Source of the DNA: CAZEAP01 sp964510315 | GTDB lineage: Bacteria; Planctomycetota; Brocadiia; SM23-32 | Length of the DNA: 54,969 bases | NCBI GenBank assembly: GCA_964510315.1 | Contig: CAZEAP010000026.1 | Span: forward strand, 1 to 54,969 | Reading direction: 5' to 3' | In this document: piece after piece, positions 43,011-51,836 of the stretch | Layout: each line of letters begins with the position of its first letter | Position numbering within the stretch: the first letter of the stretch is position 1 | Notes under the pieces: generated by a model | What the model saw: the letters and a program-made list of their open reading frames with translations, nothing else | Told to the model about the DNA's origin: nothing | The model's database searches: none | Program-made: the position numbers and the translations under genes

Positions 43011-45317
43011 ATGGGCGCGATGTCAATGCCTCCGGGTGGATTGGACCAGCCCATGGCCGAGGACCCGACTTCCGAACCGCGGCAACCACCGATAGCGGAA
43101 GTAGCGCTGAACCTGCCGGTCCAGAAGACCTTCCACTACCTGATCCCCGACCGGATGCGCGGCCGGCTGCAGGAAGGCAGTCGGGTGCGGGTGCCCTTCG
43201 GCAATCGCTCGGGCGTGCTCGGCTACTGCGTGGGACTGCTCTCGGACTCACCTTTGGCCGAGAACCGCCTGAAGCCCATCCAGAAGTGCCTCGACGCGGA
43301 ACCCCTGCTCACTCCCGTACTTCTGAAGCTGGCACGCTGGATGGCGGACTACTACTGGTGCGGCCTGGGGGAAGCCCTCCACGCGGCCCTGCCCCGCGCC
43401 GTGCGCACCCGAAGAGAAGCCCGGAAGCTGCAGTTCGCGTGCCTCCAGATTTCCCCGGAGGAAGCCGAAGAGCTGGCCGAGGAAATCTTCGAGAAGCGCC
43501 CGGCGCAGAGCCGCATACTCCGGGGGCTGGCCGCGACGGGCGGTGAGGCCCCGCTGGCGGAAATCCTGAAGTCCACCTCCGCCTCTCGCTCCTCCTCGAA
43601 GGCACTGGCCCGGCGGGACATTGTTCGCATAGAAAAGCGGGCGGTGGACCGGAATGACCCTCTGAGCGACCTGGATTTCCCGGCGCCCGACTCCTTCGAG
43701 CTGACCGCCGAACAGCGGGTTGCCTGCCAGGCCGTCGCCGAGCGGCTCAGCCGCGATGCCTTCGACGTGGTGCTCCTCCACGGGATCACCTCCAGCGGGA
43801 AGACCGAAGTTTACATCCGTTCCATCGAACGGGTGGTGAAGGCCGGCAGGCAGGCTATCGTGCTGGTGCCGGAGATCAGCCTGACCCCTCAGACGGTGCG
43901 CCGGTTCGGCGCCCGGTTCGGTCGCATGGCCGTGCTGCACAGTCGACTCACCCAGGCGGAGCGCCGCCAGCAGTGGAAGACCATACGCCGAGGGGAAGCC
44001 GACGTGGTAATCGGCGCTCGTTCCGCCATCTTCGCGCCGGTGCCGCAGTTGGGCCTGCTGGTGATCGACGAAGAGCATGAGAACAGCTTCAAGCAGGACA
44101 GCGCTCCCCGCTACCACGCCCGGGACGTCGGCGTAATGCGGGCCAAGATGGAGGAGGCGGTGGTCGTTCTCGGCTCGGCCACGCCCTCCCTGGAAAGCTA
44201 CCACAACAGCCGGATCGGCAAGTACGCCGCTGTTCGGCTGAGCGAAAGGATCGGCGGCCACCCGCTCCCGCCGGTCGAGGTGGTGGACATGCGGCAGGAA
44301 TGGGGGGGGCACCGGCGAATCCGGGTCCTCAGCCGGCGACTCCAGGCGTGCATGCGGGAGAGCCTGGAGAATGGTGAGAAAGTGATTCTGTTCATCAATC
44401 GGCGGGGGTTCGCGCCGTACATTCATTGCCCGCGCTGCGGATACGTGCTGAAGTGTCCCCGCTGTGACATCACGCTGAATTACCACCGGCGCATTGATGC
44501 GGTGGAATGCCACTACTGCGGCCACCAGCAGCGCCCTCCCTCCTGCTGTCCGGAGTGCGGACTGGACAAAATGCGCTTCAGCGGCACGGGAACCGAGAAG
44601 ACCGAAGCGGCCGTGGCCGACCTGTTCCCCCGGGCGGCGACGATCCGGATGGACAGCGACACCACCCGCGCCCGGCAGGCGCATCGGCAGAAGCTGGAGG
44701 CATTTGCCGAGCAGGAAGTCTCCATCCTCATCGGCACACAGATGGTGGCCAAGGGGCTGGACATCCCCGAGGTGACCACCGTGGGAGTGGTCAACGCCGA
44801 CGTCGCCCTCCACCTCCCGGACTTCCGCTCCCGGGAGCGCACTTTCCAGCTCCTGGCCCAGGTGGCGGGCCGCACCGGGAGGGGTCCGGCGGGCGGGCGC
44901 GTGATAGTACAAACGTTTATGCCGGAGGAGCCCAGCATCCGTGCGGCTGCGGGTCACGACTACGAGGAGTTCGCCGGGCACGAGCTGCCCCTCCGGCGTG
45001 AACTGAGCTACCCGCCCTTCGGTCGGCTGGTCCGGATCATCTGCCGGGGGCGGAAGCTGGAGCCGCTCGAGCAGTTCTCCGGCGAGCTGGGCCGGGCGGT
45101 CAGGAAACTGTGCGGGGAGGCCGGGGACGGCTCTCAGGTGCTCGGCCCGGCCCCCGCTCCCATCTCCCAGATGCGCGGACGCCACAGGCGACATCTGCTG
45201 ATCAAGGCACCCGACGCCGGATCGGTGCGAGGGCTGCTCGCGGAGTGCGGGCCGCTTCTGCAGGGGCCCTCGGGCGTGAAGGTGGTGGTGGACGTGGACC
45301 CGGTGTCAATGATGTAG
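43011..45317 (+). CDS. priA: Primosomal replication-restart helicase PriA
   Basis: 768 residues from ATG 43011; ATG 43053 is equally possible and no start has a good ribosome site. PriA reloads the replisome at collapsed forks. The N-terminal DNA-binding domain begins at AEVALNLPVQKTFHYLIPD. The helicase core has GITSSGKTE, DEEH and GRTGRG. The two zinc-binding sets lie in the region HCPRCGYVLKCPRC...CHYCGHQQ...CCPECG. All expected motifs are intact. It stands alone on the + strand after the divergent coiled-coil gene. Confidence 0.95.
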   Translation: MGAMSMPPGGLDQPMAEDPTSEPRQPPIAEVALNLPVQKTFHYLIPDRMRGRLQEGSRVRVPFGNRSGVLGYCVGLLSDSPLAENRLKPIQKCLDAEPLLTPVLLKLARWMADYYWCGLGEALHAALPRAVRTRREARKLQFACLQISPEEAEELAEEIFEKRPAQSRILRGLAATGGEAPLAEILKSTSASRSSSKALARRDIVRIEKRAVDRNDPLSDLDFPAPDSFELTAEQRVACQAVAERLSRDAFDVVLLHGITSSGKTEVYIRSIERVVKAGRQAIVLVPEISLTPQTVRRFGARFGRMAVLHSRLTQAERRQQWKTIRRGEADVVIGARSAIFAPVPQLGLLVIDEEHENSFKQDSAPRYHARDVGVMRAKMEEAVVVLGSATPSLESYHNSRIGKYAAVRLSERIGGHPLPPVEVVDMRQEWGGHRRIRVLSRRLQACMRESLENGEKVILFINRRGFAPYIHCPRCGYVLKCPRCDITLNYHRRIDAVECHYCGHQQRPPSCCPECGLDKMRFSGTGTEKTEAAVADLFPRAATIRMDSDTTRARQAHRQKLEAFAEQEVSILIGTQMVAKGLDIPEVTTVGVVNADVALHLPDFRSRERTFQLLAQVAGRTGRGPAGGRVIVQTFMPEEPSIRAAAGHDYEEFAGHELPLRRELSYPPFGRLVRIICRGRKLEPLEQFSGELGRAVRKLCGEAGDGSQVLGPAPAPISQMRGRHRRHLLIKAPDAGSVRGLLAECGPLLQGPSGVKVVVDVDPVSMM

Positions 45318-45366
45318 AGGCTGCTTGAACTGCTCAGACCGGGCGCTGACGGGCCTGAAAAAACGT

Positions 45367-45395
45367 TTGACATCAGTGAGGGGATGCCTTATCAT
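45367..45395 (+). promoter_or_regulatory. Promoter of the paired membrane coiled-coil genes
   Basis: TTGACA (45367-45372), a 17-base spacer and TATCAT (45390-45395) form a near-consensus sigma-70 promoter 50 bases after priA. The predicted leader to ATG 45592 is about 190 bases. It contains a possible 8-residue reading frame at 45508-45534 behind GGAGGAGG, which I do not annotate as a gene. Confidence 0.75.
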
Positions 45396-45591
45396 CCGGC
45401 CTGCATTGATTGAACCGGTCGTTCGGTAGGTTCGAATTCAGCTTTGACTTAGCAACTGTTTCACCGACCTTTTGGAGGCGGTGTTTGGGCGGTTTGCGGA
45501 GGAGGTGATGCCCGTCCACGGCGGAGTGCAATAAACGGGAATGACGAGTCGGCCGATGAAGACACAGTCTTCCTTCTAAGGGGTGTGCAAG

Positions 45592-46584
45592 ATGAGCGTG
45601 AGTGAACAGCAAGTGCAAGGCCGGATCGCAGAGGCAAGGGAGTCGTTGCGATCTATCCGCGCCTCTTTGCGAACGGGCACCGTGGTGCGGCTGTTGGGGC
45701 TGGTGGTGGGCCTGATAATCGTGGGTATCTACGTGTCGGCCTTCCTCGGCCTCGGCAAACGGGTGCTCGAGTCCGGCCAGATGCGGGAACAGCTGCAAAG
45801 ACGCTGGGACATGATCCGTACGCAGGAAAGTTTGAACGCCGAAGGTCTTGAGCAAGTACTCAGGCAGGTGGGTCCGGTCTACGCCAAAGAGGCCCGCGCC
45901 GCCCTGAAGGAACTCGACATAACGTCGAAACTGCGGGAACAGGCTCAACTGGCCTTTGAGGACATTCGCCCGGTACTGTTGAAACAGTTTGAGCGGGTGC
46001 GACCCAGGGTCACCAGCGCATTGGAAGCCGAGATGGACACCACTCTTGAGCAAATCGACACGCGTCTGACCAACTTCCTGGAAGACCGCCTGGCACAGAT
46101 GATAAGGGAGCAGGAAACCTCCGTGCGAAGGACGGCGGACGTCACCGAGCAAGAGGTGGCGGAGATACTGGCGAACGTTATCACCGCCAACCAGGAAGCG
46201 CTGAAGAACGTCGTCGAGAAACGCTGGAGAAAGGACAAACAAGAGCTATACCGCATGCGCGAACTGGTGGCTCAGTTCCCGCCGCTTCCGGAGATGAGCG
46301 AAGATGAAATGCTGCAGCAGACCTTCCTCGTGTTGATGGGCCTGCTCAAGCATAAGCTGCCCGCCTACCAGTTCAGCGCAAGACTGGAGATTCCCCCCGC
46401 TGAGGCCGAGCGACGGGAAGCCCCTTCCATCCCCTGGCAGAAAATACCCGGGGAATACCGAGAGAAGGTCCGCGAAGCTCTCGGACCCAGCGGCGAAGAA
46501 ACGGGCGTTCCGTGGGACAAAATCCCTGAAGAGTACCGAGACGAGGTCAGGAAAGCCTTCGAAGAACAGGAGGCCGGGGAATGA
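45592..46584 (+). CDS. Single-pass membrane coiled-coil protein with C-terminal WxxIPxEYR repeats, copy 1
   Basis: 330 residues from ATG 45592 (AAGGGG upstream). Membrane segment at about residues 33-55 (VVRLLGLVVGLIIVGIYVSA...). The rest is mostly long amphipathic helix, Glu/Gln/Lys/Arg-rich, like stator or scaffold proteins. The last 60 residues hold two copies of a short motif, PWQKIPGEYREKVREA and PWDKIPEEYRDEVRKA, joined by a linker. A paralogue follows at 46718 with the same layout. I do not recognise the family. The repeated tail could be a docking site for a partner protein. Confidence 0.75.
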   Translation: MSVSEQQVQGRIAEARESLRSIRASLRTGTVVRLLGLVVGLIIVGIYVSAFLGLGKRVLESGQMREQLQRRWDMIRTQESLNAEGLEQVLRQVGPVYAKEARAALKELDITSKLREQAQLAFEDIRPVLLKQFERVRPRVTSALEAEMDTTLEQIDTRLTNFLEDRLAQMIREQETSVRRTADVTEQEVAEILANVITANQEALKNVVEKRWRKDKQELYRMRELVAQFPPLPEMSEDEMLQQTFLVLMGLLKHKLPAYQFSARLEIPPAEAERREAPSIPWQKIPGEYREKVREALGPSGEETGVPWDKIPEEYRDEVRKAFEEQEAGE

Positions 46585-46717
46585 ACCTCGGACGGAACCA
46601 GAGCCGTCGGACCATGGCGGGGAAGATAGTTCCCCCACCGGACCGGCGGCAGGGGAACTCCTCCAGTCGGACATCCCGACTTGCTGAGAAATCGTCTATT
46701 TGCTGGGAGGACGCGTA

Positions 46718-47869
46718 ATGAGTGACACAGAAATGACCCCCGAAGCTGAAGAAGGCGGAGTCCCACAGGAGGTGGCAGACCAGTTGGCGGCGCTGGGCGC
46801 CGAAGTGGACCACATGGCTCGGCTCGCTGCCAGAAGCTGGAAGATCACCGCAGTGGTCTTCGTAGTGCTCCTGGTAGTCATCGCCTCCTACCTCGCCTAC
46901 ATCAGGTCCATGCTGGCGGAGCAACTCCAGCCGGAGTCGCTCGTCCAGATGGGCCTGGATCAAGCGAACAAGGTTTTGACGGCTCAGGGCGCCCCTGAAC
47001 TGGGTTCGGGACAGTGGCGAAGCTGGGCCACCGAAGAACTCAAAGAGCAGGCGCCTTCCGTGGTCGAGCAGCAGGTGAAACCGCGATTGGAGGTCATGAT
47101 GCAGCGGCTGCCTGAAGCTCGGCAACAGATGGTGGAGCAGTTCGAGGCCAATGCCGCTCAATACGTGGACAAGGCCGTGGCCGAGTTCATCAACGAAGGA
47201 CTGCCCCGCGGCCGAAAGATGCTCCTGGACGAGCTGGAGAGCACCGTCGGTATGCTCGTCGACAGGGTGGAGGGCGACCTGGAATCCGTAGTCCAGGGCG
47301 TTCTCCAAGAACACGAGGCCGATTGGCGCGCGCTGGAACAAGCCGACTGGGACGCTCTCCGAACCAACATGGAGAGGGAACTTGAGCGGGAAATGGGCCC
47401 GATTCTCGACAAGGTCTTCGTCGGCATCGACAGGGGCATGCGACGGACCAGGAGCAGCATGGAGGAACTGCTGGAAGACTACAGGTTCGGGCGGCTGAGC
47501 AGAGAGCAGAAGCTGGAAATCCAGTTCATCAGGCTGGTGCACGCCCTGTTCCGCAAGAAGGCCGCTGAGCCCCGGCAGCCCACTGAAAGTCTGTTCCGGC
47601 GCCTGCTGGATCAGATCGAACTGCCGACCATCGAAGCTCCGCCCGCCGAAAGGGTCGAAGGGCGGCCCGCGGCCAGGAAGATCGACTGGGAGCAGATTCC
47701 CGAAGAGCACAGGGATTTCGTCCGGCAGATGGTCAAAGAAGGAGTGCCGCCGAAGGAGGAGGCCGCCGAAGGCCCCGCCCCGAAGGAAGCCATCGACTGG
47801 AGCGCAATCCCCGAAGAGCACAGGGAATTCGTCAAGAAAATGATGGAGGAAGGCCGGCAGGCCGAATAG
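46718..47869 (+). CDS. Single-pass membrane coiled-coil protein with C-terminal WxxIPEEHR repeats, copy 2
   Basis: 383 residues from ATG 46718, 6 bases after GGGAGG. Membrane segment at about residues 44-64 (ITAVVFVVLLVVIASYLAYI). A long helical region follows. The C-terminus has two motif copies, IDWEQIPEEHRDFVRQM and IDWSAIPEEHREFVKKM, with spacing like that in copy 1. The shared order of membrane segment, helices and paired motif shows that the two genes arose by duplication and then diverged, since residues in between are only loosely alike. The 133-base gap between them shows no promoter, so they are probably co-transcribed. Confidence 0.75.
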   Translation: MSDTEMTPEAEEGGVPQEVADQLAALGAEVDHMARLAARSWKITAVVFVVLLVVIASYLAYIRSMLAEQLQPESLVQMGLDQANKVLTAQGAPELGSGQWRSWATEELKEQAPSVVEQQVKPRLEVMMQRLPEARQQMVEQFEANAAQYVDKAVAEFINEGLPRGRKMLLDELESTVGMLVDRVEGDLESVVQGVLQEHEADWRALEQADWDALRTNMERELEREMGPILDKVFVGIDRGMRRTRSSMEELLEDYRFGRLSREQKLEIQFIRLVHALFRKKAAEPRQPTESLFRRLLDQIELPTIEAPPAERVEGRPAARKIDWEQIPEEHRDFVRQMVKEGVPPKEEAAEGPAPKEAIDWSAIPEEHREFVKKMMEEGRQAE

Positions 47870-48051
47870 TCAGCGAAGAGGAGACTACAAGCAGTTTTCA
47901 TAAGGGCGCAGCCTGCAACGGCAGCGTCTCTCGGAGTGGGAGGACATGTCTCTCTCCGCACCTCATACCATAGAGCCGTTGCGGCTGTGCCCTTTCTTTC
48001 CCTCTGCCCCACTGATCGCGCCACCTCCCCACTGGAATCCTGCCGTTGCGC

Positions 48052-48080
48052 TTGACAGGGCTCCGCCGAAGCGCTAAAGT
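48052..48080 (+). promoter_or_regulatory. Promoter upstream of polA
   Basis: TTGACA (48052-48057), a 17-base spacer and TAAAGT (48075-48080). The -35 is perfect. Predicted start near 48087 leaves a leader of about 335 bases before polA. The sequence between the copy-2 stop at 47869 and this promoter has no gene. Confidence 0.7.
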
Positions 48081-48086
48081 GGCTTC

Positions 48087-48423
48087 TGTCACTACACAGA
48101 GCGGTTCAGGGCGGCCAAACGCATTTTCAGCGTTCTCAGCTCTGTGTGCCACCTGGAGCAGCCCGGATTCTCGGCTTCCCTGCTGTTCGTTGCTTCTGCC
48201 CGAACTCGCCAGGACACTCCGTTGCGGGACCCGGGGCGTGGGTCCCCATCAGCAAAAGGACTCGAAAGGTCGCCTTTGTCCGGGCAATCTCTTCCGTGCG
48301 GAACGAATGCCGCCGAGCAATCCGCTGTCTTCGGAACGGCTTCGGCGGACCGCTTCGGGGCGCGTCTCCCGAAAGGTTCGGTGAACCAAACGCTGTGCGG
48401 AACCACCGAGTTCCGACCATCCA
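48087..48423 (+). other. Long untranslated leader of polA with hairpins
   Basis: About 335 bases without a supported gene. Visible structures are CACAGAGC (48095-48102) pairing with GCTCTGTG (48139-48146), and GGGACCC (48226-48232) pairing with GGGTCCC (48240-48246). No known riboswitch core or small-RNA signature is recognised. The polA ATG lacks a Shine-Dalgarno sequence, so leader structure could matter for translation; alternatively a separate small RNA is encoded here. Confidence 0.35.
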
Positions 48424-51144
48424 ATGTCCGAGAAGTTCTTCATCATCGACGCCTACGCGCACATCTACCAGTTCTTCTACGCTATAAAAGGCCTGACCGG
48501 CCCCGACGGGGAACCGGTGAACGCGCTCTACGGCTTCGCGCGCATGATCGAGAAGCTGAAGGAACAGTACGACCCGGACTACCTGGCCGTCGCCTTTGAC
48601 GGCCCGGGCGAGTTGGAACGCCACAAACGCTACGAAGACTATAAAGCCGGCCGAAAACCCATGCCCCAGCCCCTCCAGCGGCAGATACCCCTCATCCGCG
48701 AACTGCTGAATGCCGCCAACATACCCGCCCTCTCGGCCGAAGGCCAGGAGGCCGACGACGTCATGGCCACCGTCGCCGAGAAGGCTGCCGGAAGGGACAT
48801 AGAGACGGTCCTGGTAACCACCGACAAGGACGTCGAACAGGTCATCGACGAACGCACCTCCGTCCTTCACGTCCACAAGGACAGAGAGGTCATGCTGGAC
48901 CCCGAGGAACTGAAGGAGCGGAAGGGCCTGGAGCCCTGGCAGGTGGTGGAGGTGATGTCCCTGGCCGGCGATACCACCGACAACGTCCCCGGAGTTCCCG
49001 GCATCGGCCCGAAGACCGCCACCAAGCTGATCCGACGGTTCGGCAGCGTCGAGGAGCTGTACCGCAACCTGGATCAAGTCTCCGGCCCCAAGACGCGCCA
49101 GAACCTGAAAGAGAACCGCGATGAGGTGGAGAAGGCGCGCGACCTGGTTCGGCTCGAGCGGGATGTCTCCTGCTCCATCGACTGGGAGCAGTGCCGCCTG
49201 GAGGACGGGAAGCCGGCCCCGCTGGACCAGTTCTACAGAGCCGTCGGATTTGACTCGCTCCGCTCCGGCAACCCCGCCCCCCCGGCACAGCAAAGCTCCC
49301 TGTTCGAGCGACGCACCGAGCCGGACAAACTGGCCTCCACCGAGAAGGATTACTCCGCCGTCACCTCCGCCGAAGAAACGGCCCGCCTTGCCTCACGGCT
49401 CGGAGAACTCAACCGGATATCGGTCGACCTGGAAACCACCAGCCTCCGGCCGCGGGAGGCGGAGATCGTCGGGATCGCCTTCAGTTGGGCGCCCGACCAG
49501 GGGGTCTACGTGGCAACCGCCGGTCCCCCCGGCAGCGATTACTGCCCGCGTCGGAAGGCCATCCAGTTGCTGAGGCCCCTCCTGGAAGCGGAAGAGCCCC
49601 GGAAGATGGGTCAGAACCTGAAGTACGACATCTCTGTTCTGAAGAATTACGGCGTCTCCGTCCGCGGGGTATGCTGCGACTCGATGGTGGCCTCCTACCT
49701 GCTCCACCCCGCGGGCCGCAGCCACGGACTGGACGCCCTGGCCCGCCGCTACCTGAACTACGAGCCGGTGAAGGTCACGGAACTGATCGGCACCGGCGAC
49801 GCACAGACCACCATGGACCGGGTCCCGCTCGCGAAGGTAACACCCTACGCCTGCGAGGACGCGGACGTAGCCCTCCAGCTATGCGACCTCCTGACCGAAA
49901 GACTCCGGGAAGAGGGCCTGACTGAGCTTTTCAGCGAACTGGAGCTTCCACTCGTCCCGGTGCTGGCGGAGATGGAATGGGAAGGCATCAAGGTGGACGC
50001 CGCCAGGCTGCGGGAGCTGAGCGAGGAGTTCGCGAGCAAACTGGAGGCGCTGGAACGGAATATCCACCGGGAGGCCGGCGAGACCTTCAACGTCAACTCA
50101 CCCAAGCAGCTCAGTACCGTTCTGTTCGATAAGCTGGAACTGCCGCCACCGAGGGGCGCCAAACGCACCACCGGCTACTCGACGGCGGCCGACGTGCTGA
50201 ACGGGCTCAAACAAGAGCATCCCATCGCCGACTACGTGCTGCGCTACCGTGAGCTTCAGAAGCTGAAGTCCACCTACGCCGACGCCCTGCTGGAGATGGT
50301 GCACCCCGGGACCGGCCGCGTGCACGCGAGCTTCAATCAGACCGTCACCGCCACCGGCAGGCTCTCCAGCAGCGAGCCCAACCTTCAAAACATCCCCGTC
50401 CGCACCCCCCTGGGGCGAAGGATACGCAGCGCCTTCGTGCCGGCGGAGGAGGACATGTCCCTGCTGAGCGCCGACTACTCCCAGGTCGAGCTGCGCATCA
50501 TGGCCCACTGTTCCGAGGACCCGACGCTGCGGCGTGCCTTCCGGGAAGGAAGGGACATCCACCGCTTCGTGGCCGCCCAGGTCAACAACGTGGAGGAAGA
50601 AGAGGTCTCCGACGAGATGCGGCAGCAGGCCAAGGCGGTCAACTTCGGGATCATCTACGGGCTCAGCCCCTACGGGCTGAGTAAGCAGATCGGCATAGAG
50701 GTCGAACAGGCCGAAGCCTTCATCGCAGGATACTTCGAGCGTTACCCCAGGGTGAAGGAGTTCATCGGGCGCACCGTCGACCGGGCGCGGCGCGACGGCC
50801 ACGTCGAGACCCTTTCCGGGCGGAAACGCCGGATCGAGGGCATACGCGGCTCCGGGGCCACGCGCAGCGCCGCCGAGCGGATCGCCGTCAACACCGTTAT
50901 ACAGGGCTCGGCCGCCGACCTGATAAAACGCGCCATGATCCGCATCCACCGCAGCCTGCCCGGCGTAGACGACCGGGCGCGCATGCTGCTGCAGATACAC
51001 GACGAGCTGGTCTTCGAGGTCCCCGACCAGAGTCTCGACCGGGTCCGTCGTTTCGTGACCGAACAGATGAAGGGCGCACTCGACCTGGCAGTGCCGCTTA
51101 AGGTCGATACGGCCGTGGGCAAGAACTGGGCGGAAGCCAAATGA
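48424..51144 (+). CDS. polA: DNA polymerase I
   Basis: 906 residues with all three domains. The 5'-nuclease is at the start (FFIIDAYAHIYQFFYA, QEADDVMATVAEKA, SLAGDTTDNVPGVPGIGPKTA). The 3'-5' proofreading domain is intact (DLETTSL, NLKYDISVL, YACEDADV), unlike the many PolI proteins where it has decayed. The polymerase has SADYSQVELRIMAH, the O-helix KAVNFGIIYGLSPYGL and HDELVFEV. It fills gaps and removes RNA primers. ATG 48424 is fixed by homology of the N-terminus, though it has no ribosome site. The stop overlaps coaE by 4 bases. Confidence 0.97.
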   Translation: MSEKFFIIDAYAHIYQFFYAIKGLTGPDGEPVNALYGFARMIEKLKEQYDPDYLAVAFDGPGELERHKRYEDYKAGRKPMPQPLQRQIPLIRELLNAANIPALSAEGQEADDVMATVAEKAAGRDIETVLVTTDKDVEQVIDERTSVLHVHKDREVMLDPEELKERKGLEPWQVVEVMSLAGDTTDNVPGVPGIGPKTATKLIRRFGSVEELYRNLDQVSGPKTRQNLKENRDEVEKARDLVRLERDVSCSIDWEQCRLEDGKPAPLDQFYRAVGFDSLRSGNPAPPAQQSSLFERRTEPDKLASTEKDYSAVTSAEETARLASRLGELNRISVDLETTSLRPREAEIVGIAFSWAPDQGVYVATAGPPGSDYCPRRKAIQLLRPLLEAEEPRKMGQNLKYDISVLKNYGVSVRGVCCDSMVASYLLHPAGRSHGLDALARRYLNYEPVKVTELIGTGDAQTTMDRVPLAKVTPYACEDADVALQLCDLLTERLREEGLTELFSELELPLVPVLAEMEWEGIKVDAARLRELSEEFASKLEALERNIHREAGETFNVNSPKQLSTVLFDKLELPPPRGAKRTTGYSTAADVLNGLKQEHPIADYVLRYRELQKLKSTYADALLEMVHPGTGRVHASFNQTVTATGRLSSSEPNLQNIPVRTPLGRRIRSAFVPAEEDMSLLSADYSQVELRIMAHCSEDPTLRRAFREGRDIHRFVAAQVNNVEEEEVSDEMRQQAKAVNFGIIYGLSPYGLSKQIGIEVEQAEAFIAGYFERYPRVKEFIGRTVDRARRDGHVETLSGRKRRIEGIRGSGATRSAAERIAVNTVIQGSAADLIKRAMIRIHRSLPGVDDRARMLLQIHDELVFEVPDQSLDRVRRFVTEQMKGALDLAVPLKVDTAVGKNWAEAK

Positions 51145-51803
51145 GCAGAGAAGACAACCCGCCCGCCGGGCCCCCCGTGATAGGTGTGGTCGGCGGACTG
51201 GCCGGCGGCAAAAGCACCGTGGCCCGCCTCCTGCAGAAAAGGGGCGCCGCCGTGGTGGACGCCGACGAGATCGCCCATCGCGTGCTGCGACGGCCCGACG
51301 TGCGGGAGAAGCTGCGCCGCGCGTTCGGTGGCGGGATACTCGGCCCGGACGGGGAGGTGCGGCGGGATGCGCTGGCCCGGGAAGTCTTTGGCAACCCGGA
51401 ACGCATCGAGGAACTCAACAGCATCGTGCATCCCCCGGTCATTCGGGAGACACGCAGGCGCAGAAGCAAACTCCTGCGTCGCGCGGACCTGCCCCTCGTC
51501 GTGCTGGACGCCGCCCTGCTGATGGAGGTGGGCCGGGAAGAGGAGCTTTGCGACGCCCTGATATTCGTCGACGCCCCGACGGAGCTGCGGCGCCGCCGGG
51601 CCTGCGAGAAACGGGGCCTCAGCCCCGAGCAGTTCCGTCAGAGGGCAGCGGCACAAATGCCGCCGGAGAAGAAGAAAGAACGTGCGGATTTCGTAGTGGA
51701 AAACACCGGAACAATCCAAGAGTTGGACAAACAGGTCGAACGGCTCTGGCCCGCCCTGTGCGGGCTCAAAGGAGGGGCGTTGACCAACACACCGCCCGCG
51801 TAG
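51141..51803 (+). CDS. coaE: Dephospho-CoA kinase
   Basis: 220 residues. Catalyses the last step of CoA synthesis, phosphorylation of dephospho-CoA. The P-loop GVVGGLAGGKST, VVDADEIAH and the LID-type Arg cluster (RRRRACEKRGLS) are in place. ATG overlaps the polA stop (ATGA), so it is translationally coupled. It ends 33 bases before rho. The polA-coaE-rho arrangement is familiar from planctomycetes. Confidence 0.95.
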   Translation: MSREDNPPAGPPVIGVVGGLAGGKSTVARLLQKRGAAVVDADEIAHRVLRRPDVREKLRRAFGGGILGPDGEVRRDALAREVFGNPERIEELNSIVHPPVIRETRRRRSKLLRRADLPLVVLDAALLMEVGREEELCDALIFVDAPTELRRRRACEKRGLSPEQFRQRAAAQMPPEKKKERADFVVENTGTIQELDKQVERLWPALCGLKGGALTNTPPA

Positions 51804-51836
51804 GGCAAAACTTATCTCGCGCACAAGGAGGTCCAA

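Noticed and set aside
45508..45534. Possible 8-residue leader peptide behind GGAGGAGG in the leader of the membrane coiled-coil genes
   Set aside because: The product has no attenuator-like residue run and no terminator follows it; GGAGG-like strings are common in GC-rich DNA.
48087..48423. 6S RNA or another named small RNA in the polA leader
   Set aside because: Two short inverted repeats exist, but no continuous long stem with a central bubble, no tmRNA, SRP or RNase P signature could be drawn.
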